In this document: piece by piece, positions 48,730 to 59,847 of the stretch
Position numbering within the stretch: the first letter of the stretch is position 1
How the letters are laid out: the number at the start of each line of letters is the position of its first letter
NCBI GenBank assembly: GCA_025890175.1
Contig: JANPYM010000001.1
Location: 2,340,853 to 2,404,852, forward strand
DNA length: 64,000 bases
From: Ciborinia camelliae
Lineage: Eukaryota > Ascomycota > Leotiomycetes > Helotiales > Sclerotiniaceae
Direction: 5' to 3'
Made by a program: the position numbers and the translations under genes
Notes under the pieces: generated by a model
Told to the model about the DNA's origin: nothing
Seen by the model: the letters and a program-made list of their open reading frames with translations, nothing else
The model's database searches: none

Positions 48730-49719
48730 ATGCCAAAGGAACTACGTTCATCTAAAGCAATGGATTACTATCGCTCACCACCTCTCACATCTAACAACCT
48801 CGTATACCCACCCATCAATTCTCGGCCCATGCCAGCACCATACTATGAACCGCTTCAACACAGCTACCATAACAATATACCTAGCTATGCAACGGGAGGT
48901 CCTGTACAACAGCCTCCTTTGCCACTTCCGACTCAACATTATGTCCAGAATACTCCAATGCCACCTTCTATTCGACCTTCATCCGGAGCATGGAACCCTA
49001 TTGATGACCGGACCTTGATAGCAGCACGCAAGCAGGGAATGAACTGGCCACCTATTCAAGCAACTTACTTTCCAAATAAATCAGCCAACGCCTGTCGAAA
49101 GCGTCATGAACGTTTAATGGCATGCAAGGCTACCGATGATTGGGACAATGTCAAATCCGAGACCCTAGCAAAGCACTATATGGAAATGCGCAAAGAAATT
49201 TGGTCCGGTCTGGCTGCCGCTACCGGGGAGAAATGGACTGTTGTGGAGCAAAAGGTATGCACAGCAATTAAGGTATCAAAAACATGTGCTAACATTACGA
49301 AGTGTATGTCAACTGGTCTTAAAAATATGCAAACCTCTGCCAGAGCTTATGTTCGCCGCGAACAACGTATGATGGAAGGCGGGGGACAAGCTGGAAATGC
49401 ACAATACTCCGATCACAACGATTATGAAGTTCACGAAGATAGTGGCATTAGCATCAACCTCGACCCCGATTATGATCGTGATAATGGCTCCGAAGCCTCT
49501 ACTAACGATCCACTCAACCATAATCAACATTACTCATATGCCCCACAAGTTCTTTCGGATGGCCGACCGGATGGATATCCACAGACGGATCGTAATGATG
49601 GTTACCAACAAACCGATCGCAATCCATATCATCAAGATAACAGGGCGTCATTTCACTCTCGCCTACCTTCTATGGATATGGGCATCGATGCTATTATCAA
49701 TCAACCATCTGGTCTCTAG
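48730..49719 (+). CDS. Myb/SANT-like DNA-binding protein, with in-frame intron
   Basis: The plain ORF is 329 aa. Its N-terminus is Pro/Tyr/Asn-rich. A SANT/Myb-like region at about 85-135 (WNPIDDRTLIAARKQGMNWP, FPNKSANACRKRHERLM) is followed by a conserved region (DWDNVKSETLAKHYMEMRKE, IWSGLAAATGEKW). The segment 49255-49302 is almost certainly a 48-nt intron. It starts GTATGC, has GCTAAC as branch point, ends AAG, and its removal joins VVEQK directly to CMSTGLKN. The spliced protein would then have 313 aa. The Trp spacing suggests a nuclear transcription regulator. The acidic, Asn/Gln-rich tail is probably disordered. The target genes are unknown. Confidence 0.82.
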   Translation: MPKELRSSKAMDYYRSPPLTSNNLVYPPINSRPMPAPYYEPLQHSYHNNIPSYATGGPVQQPPLPLPTQHYVQNTPMPPSIRPSSGAWNPIDDRTLIAARKQGMNWPPIQATYFPNKSANACRKRHERLMACKATDDWDNVKSETLAKHYMEMRKEIWSGLAAATGEKWTVVEQKVCTAIKVSKTCANITKCMSTGLKNMQTSARAYVRREQRMMEGGGQAGNAQYSDHNDYEVHEDSGISINLDPDYDRDNGSEASTNDPLNHNQHYSYAPQVLSDGRPDGYPQTDRNDGYQQTDRNPYHQDNRASFHSRLPSMDMGIDAIINQPSGL

Positions 49720-51852
49720 TCGCCAGTCTCTATCTGGAATTTCATATTCCGAATCGTTTCTATAATCTACGGTAGCAATAAAGGTGCTATTTTGCATGGG
49801 TTCTCCGGGGGTCATATTTCATAACTTATGTTCGGTAAATAATAAAAGGAGTAATGGTTTTTTTTTTGGTTATGGGGAGTGAAAGTCATAAGGTCATGAG
49901 CTTCTGGCGTTGGAGAGGGGGGAGGTTATCAAACTACACTTAGTTACTGGTGTTTCTTACAGTCATTTCAGAGTTGGGGCAGATTTCATTTGTTGGTTGG
50001 TGTTCGTGAGATGAGTATGACTTTACGTTTTCATCCTATCATGTTCTGGGAATGGGGTGTTTCGGGTTGAACATGGGAGTGGACTGGCGGGGAGGTGACA
50101 GATTTGGTGGAAGCCTGTATTTTCAGATACAGAGTAATACCACCGGGAAGCTTTTAGAGCTTCCCATACAAATCAAATATAAACACTATTTATTTATTTT
50201 ATCGTACCACTGTGAATCGGGTGTAGTGATATAGAATCTAACATAGGTTTTGGACTAGCGTTAATGATCAAGGCATCTAATTTTATGATTAAAGCAAGTT
50301 CTTATGACTTACGATGAACTCCTCTTGCTGCTTTGCTGTAGCCAGAAACTTATACTCTTATATTCCCAACTCTCCATCGATGATTCTATCGAATCTATAG
50401 ATCCTTCCGCATCCTTTCGCTTCCCCCCCACAATTTCACAATTCCAACAGACCGGATACATATCCATGCTTCAATCCCATCTCCCATCTTCTCGCTTGTC
50501 GTATATTATACATACCTTGCAAATAAGGATTGTGGTACCTAGGAGCGGTAGATGGGATTTGAGGTTTGAGAATGGCATGTTTGTTGGATACTGAGGTTTC
50601 TTTCTATTGTATGCAGAGGATGAATTGATTTCAGCCAGGCAATGAAATAGTAGTTCAAACCAAGAATTAGGCTACCAGAAATCATATCATAATCATACCT
50701 CTCCCCAAAGCCACCCACCACTTCTAGTCTTCCAGACCCCCCCCCCCCCCAAAACAGTTCAAAATCAAGATATCCTTATCTTTCACCAAGTTCAACCAAC
50801 AACCCCCCTATTCCAAACCCAGCCATTCACTAATTCATCCATACTCTCGATACATATACACCTGGAATAATGATTCCGCATCTTTCCCTGAAATACCCCC
50901 ATACGTACTTATAAATAACCGCAGCCACAGCCTACACAACTTATAACATACTCCAAAGCATCCCGATAAGCAATGCCCTTAACCTCATCAAAATCCTCAC
51001 TTCTTACCCCTCCGTCTGCCAACCACTCGTCATCATCCCGCCCGCACCCTGCAAAAGCGCTTATCCAATCCCATCCCATCCCACTCCGCTCCACCCCTGA
51101 TCTCCCCCCCTCCATCCTACAACCTACCTCTCAACCCCCATCTATCCACGGAAAATCCGTCCCAATTCGCTGAAGCCCAACCCATCAAATAAGACTCCAC
51201 TCCATACATAACCTTACCAGCCTTCAAATTTCCGCCTGAACAAGGATCTGCCACCTAACACTACGCGCTAGCAGGCAATATTATACGCGTCATATAGGAT
51301 ACCTTGGTGCTTAAGTTATATATGTATGTGTGTGTGTTATATATTAGCCAACACGAATCCCCCAACGAAAAGATCAGCACGCGAGTATGTAAAAGTAGAA
51401 ATAAAGAAGTAAGTGAGTGGAAGATTATTCTCAATAGTTATAACTCCCAAAAGTTCTGGTTCGTGACTTTCATCATTGCATATGAGATATCCATCTACGG
51501 AGTATGTATTAAGAGAAAGGAGCGAGGTATTCATGAGCACTGGCCACCAGCTTAGCGGCTAGGGTGTTTGAGAGTTGCAGAGAATACAGAAGTGGTTCTT
51601 CTGCACAATCTATTCAAAGATTCTCTCAAAGAATCACGTTTAGTAAATCGTCTTTGGCATGTTTGGATTAAAATCAAGACACTCGGTATAGTGGAGTGTA
51701 CGGAGCAGTATATCTGATATTGAACGCCCGCTGGTAGGTGCATATTTAACCCACAACCGTACACGACGGTATTGTACAGTACATACATCATAGAAAAAGT
51801 TGAGACGGATGAAAATCTCTAAAAATACGTACGAATTTTCCTTCCTTGTACG
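49720..51852. other. Intergenic region between convergent Myb-like and COX10 genes
   Basis: About 2.1 kb of 3' flanks. A run of 14 C lies near 50737-50750, and AT-rich and C-rich segments follow. No gene is recognised. Confidence 0.55.
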
Positions 51853-53388
51853 TTATCTATTTGCATTCGCCGCGACAAGTATTGGAACAGGTGCTTTCTG
51901 CACAGGTATATCCTCATCCTCATCCACGTACTCCCACTCCTCATCCTCGCCATCCAGTACCCTCTGTCCAAAAACCGCCGACAAAATCCTGCTCCATAAT
52001 CCCTTCTTCTCTACCATCGCCAAAACAAGTACTACCGGTAGATGCCACACACTTGCCCAGAAAAGCTTTTTCGCGCTTCCTTTTTGACCCTCGTATTTCC
52101 AGAATTTATAGGCTTCGCGGACTAACCATATATTTACGGGCATGCTCGCTGCAGCGAATGTCCATTCGGTTACGTTTGCGTAGCAGAGCCCTATACATAA
52201 GGGAATGCAGAGGATACTATATCGAAGAGCAACACGGCCGTTCATGGCGGGATTTACCCAGGATAACATTCTATATCCGGCGCCTTGGTATTCGTGACGT
52301 ATAGACCAGGATAGAGACATGAAATGGGAAAGTTGCCATGCGAATAATAATCCTGCTAGTAACCACCCACCCGCACTATCAGGCCCAAGCAGTAAATCCT
52401 GCCATTCAGGTGTCGAGGAAGAAGAAAGATGCGAGGAAGTTTGTCCAGCTGCAGCCGTCCATCCCATGAGAGGAGGAATACCCCCGACTATCGCACCAAC
52501 CCAAGTGTTAAACACGGTGATTCTCTTCAACGGCGTATAAACCCCCGCATATAACCCAATATTTAGAGCCCCCAAAAATGCGGTCGTGGGATTAACCCCA
52601 TAATATAGACCTCCTACCCCAACAACTCCACTTGCAATTGCAAAAAGCAGAGCTCCTCCAGGCGAAATGAGTTTTCGGACAAGCGGCCTATTCCGGGTTC
52701 GCGACATTTGTGCGTCAAATTTGGGCTCGTAGAGCATATTGAGGGTATTTGCGGAAGCGGCGCATAGGGCGGTACCGGTTGTGAGGAAGAGGAGGGTAAG
52801 AGGACTGAGACTGGGGGTTTCGAGGAGAGTGGAGGAGAGGAGTGAAGGGACCGGATAGAGGGTATATGCTGAGCATGCGGTAAGAACGACGAGCATAGAG
52901 AGGCGGGGTTTGGAGAGTGATAAGAGGATGGATAACAATCGTTTTGTGGAAGATTGAGGGAGTGCGGTTGCGCGATCAGCATGCACTGTGGATGAGTTCT
53001 CGGGAAGAAATTCTTTGTCGCCTTCTTGTTCGAGGGATTGCTTATGCCGCCTTCGTCGATGGGGTGGTAGATCTTCTATTCGTGTAGTGGTCGATATTGT
53101 AGATTCCTTCTCAATGATCTTCTTTGCTCCGCCGACATCTTTCCCACTGAGTCCATCCGCGACAGTACTCATGCCCCCCCTTCCAGCATTTCCAAAGATA
53201 TCTCTATTGGCAAAGAAATACCCAGTCCCCAATCTTTGTACTGCCGTTGCCTTCTTATTCGTGCTCGAGATATTCCTCCGGGGTGACCGAAACGCTCTCA
53301 ATTCCGTTCGGAGGGAACATGACAGACATACATTTCCCAATCCATTTTGCCGTAATGCCCCGGCAAATAAGGGGGACCGAACAATCAT
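51853..53388 (-). CDS. COX10: Protoheme IX farnesyltransferase (heme O synthase), mitochondrial
   Basis: A single exon of 511 aa. The first ~120 residues are a basic, Ser/Arg-rich mitochondrial presequence and linker. The UbiA-type prenyltransferase core begins at LSKPRLSMLVVLTACSAYTL. The prenyl-diphosphate binding region is NTLNMLYEPKFDAQMSRTRN followed by RPL. The second conserved loop is YTPLKRITVFNTWVGAIVGG, then IPPLMGW and LFAWQLSHFMSLSW. Several hydrophobic helices complete it. The enzyme adds a farnesyl tail to heme B, giving heme O, the first step to heme A for cytochrome c oxidase, in the inner mitochondrial membrane. An exact TACCTAGGTA lies about 410 bp upstream of the start. The acidic C-terminal tail (GEDEEWEYVDEDEDIP) is probably lineage-specific. 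Confidence 0.94.
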   Translation of the reverse strand: MIVRSPLFAGALRQNGLGNVCLSCSLRTELRAFRSPRRNISSTNKKATAVQRLGTGYFFANRDIFGNAGRGGMSTVADGLSGKDVGGAKKIIEKESTISTTTRIEDLPPHRRRRHKQSLEQEGDKEFLPENSSTVHADRATALPQSSTKRLLSILLSLSKPRLSMLVVLTACSAYTLYPVPSLLSSTLLETPSLSPLTLLFLTTGTALCAASANTLNMLYEPKFDAQMSRTRNRPLVRKLISPGGALLFAIASGVVGVGGLYYGVNPTTAFLGALNIGLYAGVYTPLKRITVFNTWVGAIVGGIPPLMGWTAAAGQTSSHLSSSSTPEWQDLLLGPDSAGGWLLAGLLFAWQLSHFMSLSWSIRHEYQGAGYRMLSWVNPAMNGRVALRYSILCIPLCIGLCYANVTEWTFAAASMPVNIWLVREAYKFWKYEGQKGSAKKLFWASVWHLPVVLVLAMVEKKGLWSRILSAVFGQRVLDGEDEEWEYVDEDEDIPVQKAPVPILVAANANR

Positions 53389-54296
53389 TGCGAATGTGAC
53401 TGTCGTCGAGCTTCAAAAGCCCTCGATAAGACTTGTAATCGCGTGAGGGTATAAAGTTGCATGGTTCCTCGGAATTTACCGAACAGTTTCAGTAGACAAT
53501 TGACTGGCCAATTAGAAGATAGTTATTCTGAATTATATGTATTTTATATGATGAACAGTAACAGTAACAGTAAAAGTCAAAATTACCTGATTAGATCAAG
53601 AGACTCCCTTAAATGGTTAGGGAACCACAGTGTTAAAAATCAGTACTTCTCACATTAAAATTGTTCATCGAATGTTTATTAGAAGCAACTACATCAAAAT
53701 CTCACACCGCCCGGCAGAAACGCTTCAAAATTATTCCCCGCATTTGCCTGTAAATATTGATGATTCTGAAGATCAGTTTTTGGTAATTGCTATCATTACC
53801 TACCTAGGTAGTAGGACGCAGTAATATACCTTCAAGATTTCCATAATATGAAGGGCTAGGTATGTTGAGCCCGTATTCCTTGTGAAGAGTTGCCGAGAAA
53901 AGATCGAGTATAGACGATAACAGCTTCTTAATTCAAGCTCTTAGCTTTCCACCATTTTGGCAATACTTGTTTTACCTGATAGTCCTTGCCCACCAGAAGC
54001 AGATATTATACTTCTGTATGTCTTCCATATATAATTTGGTGACATGTTATACATAATATTTGTCCACAGCAATCAATATACTTGCTAGAATGCCGCTCAT
54101 CCTTTTCATCCCTCCCTTCATAATTCATTAGTACAGTTTTGGCCCAGGCCAAGGAATTCATATAGTTCAAACCATAGAAAAAGAATCGCGGGAGGGCATT
54201 GTTGATGCCTATCACGTAGGTGGAATCAAATTGCCACCACAGACTGGCTTTTGAAGGAGGGCCTAAGATCCTGATTTCCCCATTAATTCCTTCACA
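53389..54296. other. Intergenic region upstream of COX10
   Basis: About 0.9 kb carrying the COX10 promoter side and the 3' flank of the next minus-strand gene. TACCTAGGTA lies at 53801-53810. No gene is recognised. Confidence 0.55.
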
Positions 54297-55053
54297 TTAT
54301 AATCCTGCCACACTCACTACCCTCCCTCCCAAACTCTTTACAACTCCACTCCCCAGTTCCAATCTCCTCTCAATCTCTACATCAGGCATGCCCTCAGATC
54401 TATAGGCCAGCACCGTTCGAATAGTTGCGACATCCAAATATTTCCTTCCCTGAAAACCTTTCCTACCAATCTTCTCAAACTCCCTCTCTGCTTCTTCTGC
54501 TATTCTATATCTTGCAGTCAAAAGGGAAACCGCAGGATTACTTGCGGTTGGATATATAGATTGTGAAGGTGTGGAAGCAGAAGGGACGAAGTCGCCGGAG
54601 GATGTGGTAGGGTCTTGTGCTGAAGCTCGATTGAATGTGGAAGAGTTCGAGAGCGTAGGTGAGGGTGTAACAGGACCAAGTTCTCGGAGCCGAGAGTTCA
54701 GACCAATATCTCGATCGGAGGCGTCAAAACTTATTGCTATGTGGAACATTGCATTAGTATAGTTCTATTAGATTGAATGCACACAACTCCAAGCTTGGTA
54801 GCTCAGAAAGTTAAAAGAAAAGCTAGAAATTATTAGGAGATAACGAACATTGATCTCTCTTTGACGAGGGGCTTATTTCAGGATGAACAGCCGGTCCTAA
54901 TTTTGCTGAAGGACTTGGTCGATTTGATTCTACATTTGTGCGGGGAGACGAATGAGGCGGACTTCGAGTTGGGTATTTGCGTGCAGTATTTGAGGCGGAC
55001 AAAGATGCAGCCTTCGAAGCTTTGGCTAAGTTCTTGGATGGTGCAGCTCCCAT
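54297..55053 (-). CDS. Small helix-turn-helix-like fungal protein
   Basis: Two exons (54849-55053, 54297-54736) encode 214 aa. The N-terminus is MGAAPSKNLAKASKAASLSA, a possible N-myristoylation start (Gly at position 2), rich in Ser and Lys. A Ser/Thr/Pro-rich middle follows. The C-terminal ~70 residues carry the recognisable part: a charged helix (ARYRIAEEAEREFEKIGRKG) and a short HTH-like unit (LDVATIRTVLAYRSEGMPDV then EIERRLELGSGVVKSLG). I recall similar uncharacterised fungal proteins annotated only as helix-turn-helix domain proteins. No function is assigned. The intron (54737-54848) uses the donor GTTCGT, and its removal restores the frame exactly. Confidence 0.72.
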
Positions 55054-55398
55054 TTTTAAAGTAAGATTACTTCAAATTCTTGAAGCTATTGTGGTGGCGG
55101 TATTGGTGAAAATAAATTGTTGATGGAGCTCGTTGAAGTGATGCATGCATGCACTGATGAGCTCTGAGCTCTATGGTTTCCGGGGAAGCTAGCCTAAATG
55201 TCAAGCCTGAAGCGCAAGGCTAGACTTCCGATTGGTGGTATGAACTCCTTATCTCAATGGCAACCTTAATGCTTAACAGCGCTTACGCGTCGTCGAAAGG
55301 ATTTATATCTTCAAACTATTTCCAAAAAATTCTTTTATTTTATTTTCCTTTGTGATACTATAATTATAGTTAATAGTACTTTCATCATTTCTAAAATC
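55054..55398. promoter_or_regulatory. Short intergenic region between divergent genes
   Basis: 345 bp between the start of the HTH-like gene (minus) and the secreted-protein gene (plus). It must contain both promoters. The right part is strongly AT-rich. Confidence 0.5.
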
Positions 55399-57912
55399 AT
55401 GGTCGTTTTTCGTTATATCCTCATTTTTTGTAATCTTATATATATTCCCCATTCTGTTATAGCATCCTCTGAACATCAATACCCCCTATTTGCAGATTCG
55501 AATTCTCTTGATCATGAGTCCCATGAACTAGAATGGAAATTCAACTTCTCTTCATCAGCACCTCATTATTTTGCTTCAGTCTACGGTCTGCTTCAACAAT
55601 GGCCTAATACATTCTTTCCAAGTGGACATAACATTGTTCCGTGTGAAATACCACCTCTTACGAAAGTATATCATGGCAGGAGAGATGGAGAATCTCTACC
55701 TGAAAGTCCAGAATGGGTTTCTTTCGATATGTGCGTATGTTTTAATATCCTATTCTTTGCTAAACAATGATGCTCGAGATAGCAAGCATCTTTCAACTCT
55801 GGGAAAAAATTCTATTTATCAACTCCCGGTGAGGTCCCAACGAGGTCCCGGTGAGCTTATATCTCAGCCAAAAAGTATCATGAGTGCGGTGTCTTATGGT
55901 CTACCGGGACGAATTATGAAGTTCCATAGAGTTCGTACTTTGTAATTGCCTAGAAAAGTGCTCCTCATTGTGCGTACTGAGCATATTGTTTGAATAATTC
56001 CTGTATTGAGGAGTGGAAAAGGCGTCCCCATCTGCATTCTAATTTCAGCCCAGCAAACTTGAATTCTTCTTTTGCTACTGTACCACTGTTGGAATACGCT
56101 CTTTTTCAAATTTCGCCCATGTAGGAGACCTGCTGATCATATTGTAGCGAAATGGCCTACGGAATTATGGGTTCTACCAGAAATTCCCATCTTCTCACAT
56201 TCCAAACTACTCGTACAGCAAAATGTGTTTACTTTGACGGGGAGTCCGCCACGCTCATAGGATCGGGACGAATGGACACACAAATGCTTCACATATACGG
56301 CAATGTATCTGGACCAGATCCCAATGGACATTTTGGACCAGGCTTAGTACAGGAGTACGATCGAGCAAGAGGATTATGTGCATGGGTCCACGAGAAAGGT
56401 CTCGGTGGAAGAGGTTGGGGAGTCGAGGGATTTGTAAGAATGAACGCAGGATTTGAGATGATATGGTGTGATTTTGAGAGCGAAAGTCTGAGATTGGTAG
56501 AGCATTTGAATGTTACAGCTCTTTTGCTGCCAGAATCCATATCGGAGGATACGTATGGAGAGGAAGAAGCGGATATGACATCCTATCTCCCACTGCCATC
56601 TACAACGACCCGATCGCCTCAAGCTACACAAACAAAGAACCCCACAGAAAACTATCCTGCTCTGCCACCCAATTTCAGACATGATACTCACAGGGAACCA
56701 TTTCTTCGAAGTCAAGGCTGGAGATGGTTTACGAGTGCCGCGACTCATTATGGATCCTCCGGAGAAGGATCTGGAATAGGCGAAAATAGGGTCAAACTGC
56801 TAACATGTGGAATTCTGAACTATTATTCTCCAAAATTCGAAGGACAGGCACTAGCACGAGGTGCAATAGAAAGACAAACGCTGAACTTGACAAGTGAAGG
56901 CTTCTGGAAAGATACTTTTGACAATGATGACACGAGAACGACCGCATTAAATGCTTTGATGAGAAGGAGAAGATCACACACTTTGAATGATGTGAGTGTA
57001 GAAGAAGCGACAATGATGAAAGAGGACTCAGAGAGGGTTCTCAAGAATCTTCTGGGTGAATCTGTGAATTGTACCGGTATTGACTGGACCACCATGACCA
57101 ACGAAATCGTCCAAACCTATGCTTCTCCGCTATCAGAACTTCTCCAGCTTCTGCAAAACCACTCCTCCATTCAACCATCTAATAGCTCGATGGAGAGAAA
57201 ATGGATGTCGTCTGTCCGCGACCAAACCCATTATCTTCTTCTCCCCTTTCTCGAATATCCATCTCCGAAAGAAGACGCATCAATCTGGACTCGCGAATCC
57301 TCTCTCTTCCAAACCACCTTTTCCCGTTGCCACTACCATCACACCCGACTACTCTCTCCTTCCCTTGGCATACCCCTCTCACCAGAAGAAAGTACTCTCA
57401 AATGGGCCATCGAAGAAACCCAAAGCGCAATTTGCAATGTTATAATCGACATCGGATTTTCAGTCGAAAGCATCTGGAACTCCACATTCAACCAACCTTC
57501 CCCAAAATCAAAAGACAAACCCACATCACTGCTCACAGCCAATACCAAAGAAATAACCCGCTGGATCCACGGTATCGAAGAACTTATGGCTTGGCTGGGT
57601 TGGGCGGGTGAATGGACAAGTTGTGAAGAGAAGTGTGGAGAGGGGGAGAAATGTTATATTCCCATGTGGCCGATGTTGGGGAGGGACAATGGGCCGATAA
57701 GACGTCCGCCGCCTAGACACGGATATGGACCCGATGATGGATATGGGCCCGATGATGGACATGGACCAGGGGATGGATATGCTAGGCCACCCGGAAGAGG
57801 TCATGGGCCAGGAGGAGATCGTCCTGGAAGACCCGGATGGGGAATTGACGAGACGGATTTGTGGAAACCGAGATGTGTGGGCGTTGATTATATTATGGGG
57901 GGACTGGGGTAG
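55399..57912 (+). CDS. Large predicted secreted protein of unknown function
   Basis: Two exons (55399-55730, 56148-57912) encode 698 aa. A signal peptide is visible (MVVFRYILIFCNLIYIPHSV, cleavage near residue 22). Splicing joins WVSFD to IEMAYGIMGSTRNSHLLTFQ, which reads smoothly. The mature protein has several potential N-glycosylation sites (NFS, NVS, NVT, NLT, NHS) and a region around LHIYGNVSGPDPNGHFG. The Cys-rich C-terminus (CEEKCGEGEKCYIP) precedes repeats of GYGPDDGYGPDDGHGPGDGY and a final CVGVDY. No catalytic motif or GPI signal was found. It is probably extracellular or in the secretory path. I take it for a member of a conserved fungal family but cannot name it. The intron is 417 nt, unusually long here. 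Confidence 0.8.
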
Positions 57913-58674
57913 TTTGGGTAGTATATTGTTATAAAACAGATATATATGGCTTATATATTGGTTGAGTATATGTATACACATGGTAGATACTGTAATATAT
58001 TCTATACAAGACAAAATAGTTAGGAACCTATTGCTACTAGAGTGTCAGAGGTATATACGTTCTGTACTTATCTCTATATTACATAAATGCTTACATACTA
58101 TCATTTCCAACATCCACTCACACTGCCTCCAAAATTGCCGTGGCCCATATACCAAATCTCCGCCCATCCCAAAATAGTGAACCTCCCCACAGAATTTTCA
58201 TTTGGGTATTGTTCATTTGCTTTGGCTTGGGCGTGGAAGAGCGGACGGAATACTATATTATATATCCAGAAATACAGCACAATCCTATGGTAAGTAGCTG
58301 ATACAGTGGTTAGGTAGTGCACTTAAACTTATAATTATCCGAGATGCCTTATGATGACCAAAAACTTAAAAACTAAAATGACTAACAAGATGAAAAAGCT
58401 AACCCCCCCAAAACCAAAAGCCGAATCTTTGGACCCTTATTAGATTTGTGCTTCTACACTTTTTTGATTGGATTAGTTTTAGATGGAGAGGGCAAATGGA
58501 GATGGAGAATCTACGGTATTTTCATTGCGTCATGGCAATGCGCAACACAAATTTTTTGTTTAGTCATTAGTGTTATGTGATAGGTATTTATTTGAAGTGT
58601 CAATACATCGCTCATCCAAAAACTCCTAGCTCCTCCGCATAATCACCGTGTTCCCCGAATCCAAAAAGATAGCC
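57913..58674. other. Intergenic region between convergent genes
   Basis: About 0.76 kb of 3' flanks, AT-rich, with no gene recognised. Confidence 0.55.
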
Positions 58675-59847
58675 CTACCAACTAGAATGACCCCCGTCCA
58701 TCCGAAGATCAGCACCTAAAAGAACATATCCAGTTAGTATCACAAAAACAATCAAGGGAATTCAACGCTAACTCACCAGTCATAAAGCTACTAGCGTCAC
58801 TAACCAAAAACACCGCCGCACCTCTATATTCTTCCGGCTTACTCAATCTTCCCAACATATTCTCCTTCGGCCATTCCGTTCTCCTCTCTGGAAACTTCTT
58901 GAAGAGCTCCTCAACCATAGCCGTTACGATATATCCAGGAGAGATAGTATTGACGCGGATACTATGCTCGCCCCATTCACTAGCCAGATTTCGTGCAAGT
59001 TGCAGAACGGCGGATTTCGAGGCGTTGTATGCGGGACATATTAGACCCTAGGGATTGTTAGCAAAGACACAGAGTAGTGAAAGGAGAATGTGAGAAAGTG
59101 ACGAACTCGATTAGCGATAGTTCCACTCATACTAGCAATGAGTACAATGCTTCCCCCATTACCAAATTTAACCATTTGTTTTGCAACCGCTTGGGCTGTC
59201 ATGAATACTCCAGTTACGTTCACACTCATCATGAGATCGACATCCTTGGCTGTGTATTCCAAAGCTGGGGTTTCTTGTTGAATTCCCGCGGCTGCGATTA
59301 AACCATCCATGCGTCCTTCTTTTTGTCCTATTTCTTCAATTATAGAATTTAAAGACTCGACATCTCGGACGTCTATGCGGCGATAGGAGAGTGACGTGCC
59401 GAGCTCTTTCTGTGCGCGCTCTGCGATGCGGTCAAAATCTGGCGACGGAGTTTCGAGACGGTCGAGGGCATAGACTGTGCCATTTACTCAGCTCATACCA
59501 CTTTACTCCAAGCCATCCGTGAGCTATATTCGAAATAGGATACCTTTAGCACCGGCCTCCAATAATGCTTCCGCCTGGACCAATCCCAATCCTCTTCCAG
59601 CCCCGGAAACACATACTACTTTATCGACCAGGTTGAATTCAGGAAGACGTTTAATAGTACCTAGATACGTTGGAGATTGACCGCTCTTCAGTGCTGCACC
59701 TTCGGCATCTGGTGCGGCTGGTGGTTGGCGTGTTTTGGATGGTTGATTTGATAGGCGAGGAAGAATGGAGAAGCTGCGCATGAAAGGACGAGGAGGAGAA
59801 CGGAGATATCTAGTTGATACTCGCGAGAGGCTACGAAGAGTGGACAT
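58675..59847 (-). CDS. Short-chain dehydrogenase/reductase, probably mitochondrial
   Basis: Four exons (59544-59847, 59107-59474, 58777-59047, 58675-58715) encode 327 aa. An N-terminal extension of ~60 residues rich in Arg and Ser (MSTLRSLSRVSTRYLRSPPR) looks like a mitochondrial presequence. The SDR core has the cofactor loop GAGRGLG, the catalytic Ser region IVLIASMSG and the YNASK catalytic pair. It ends TGADLRMDGGHSSW, rebuilt across the last intron. It resembles fungal polyol dehydrogenases and xylulose reductases of the classical SDR type, but the substrate cannot be read from sequence. The middle intron uses donor GTTCGT. It is followed in the same orientation, 1 kb away, by another SDR (60909-61908). 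Confidence 0.88.
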
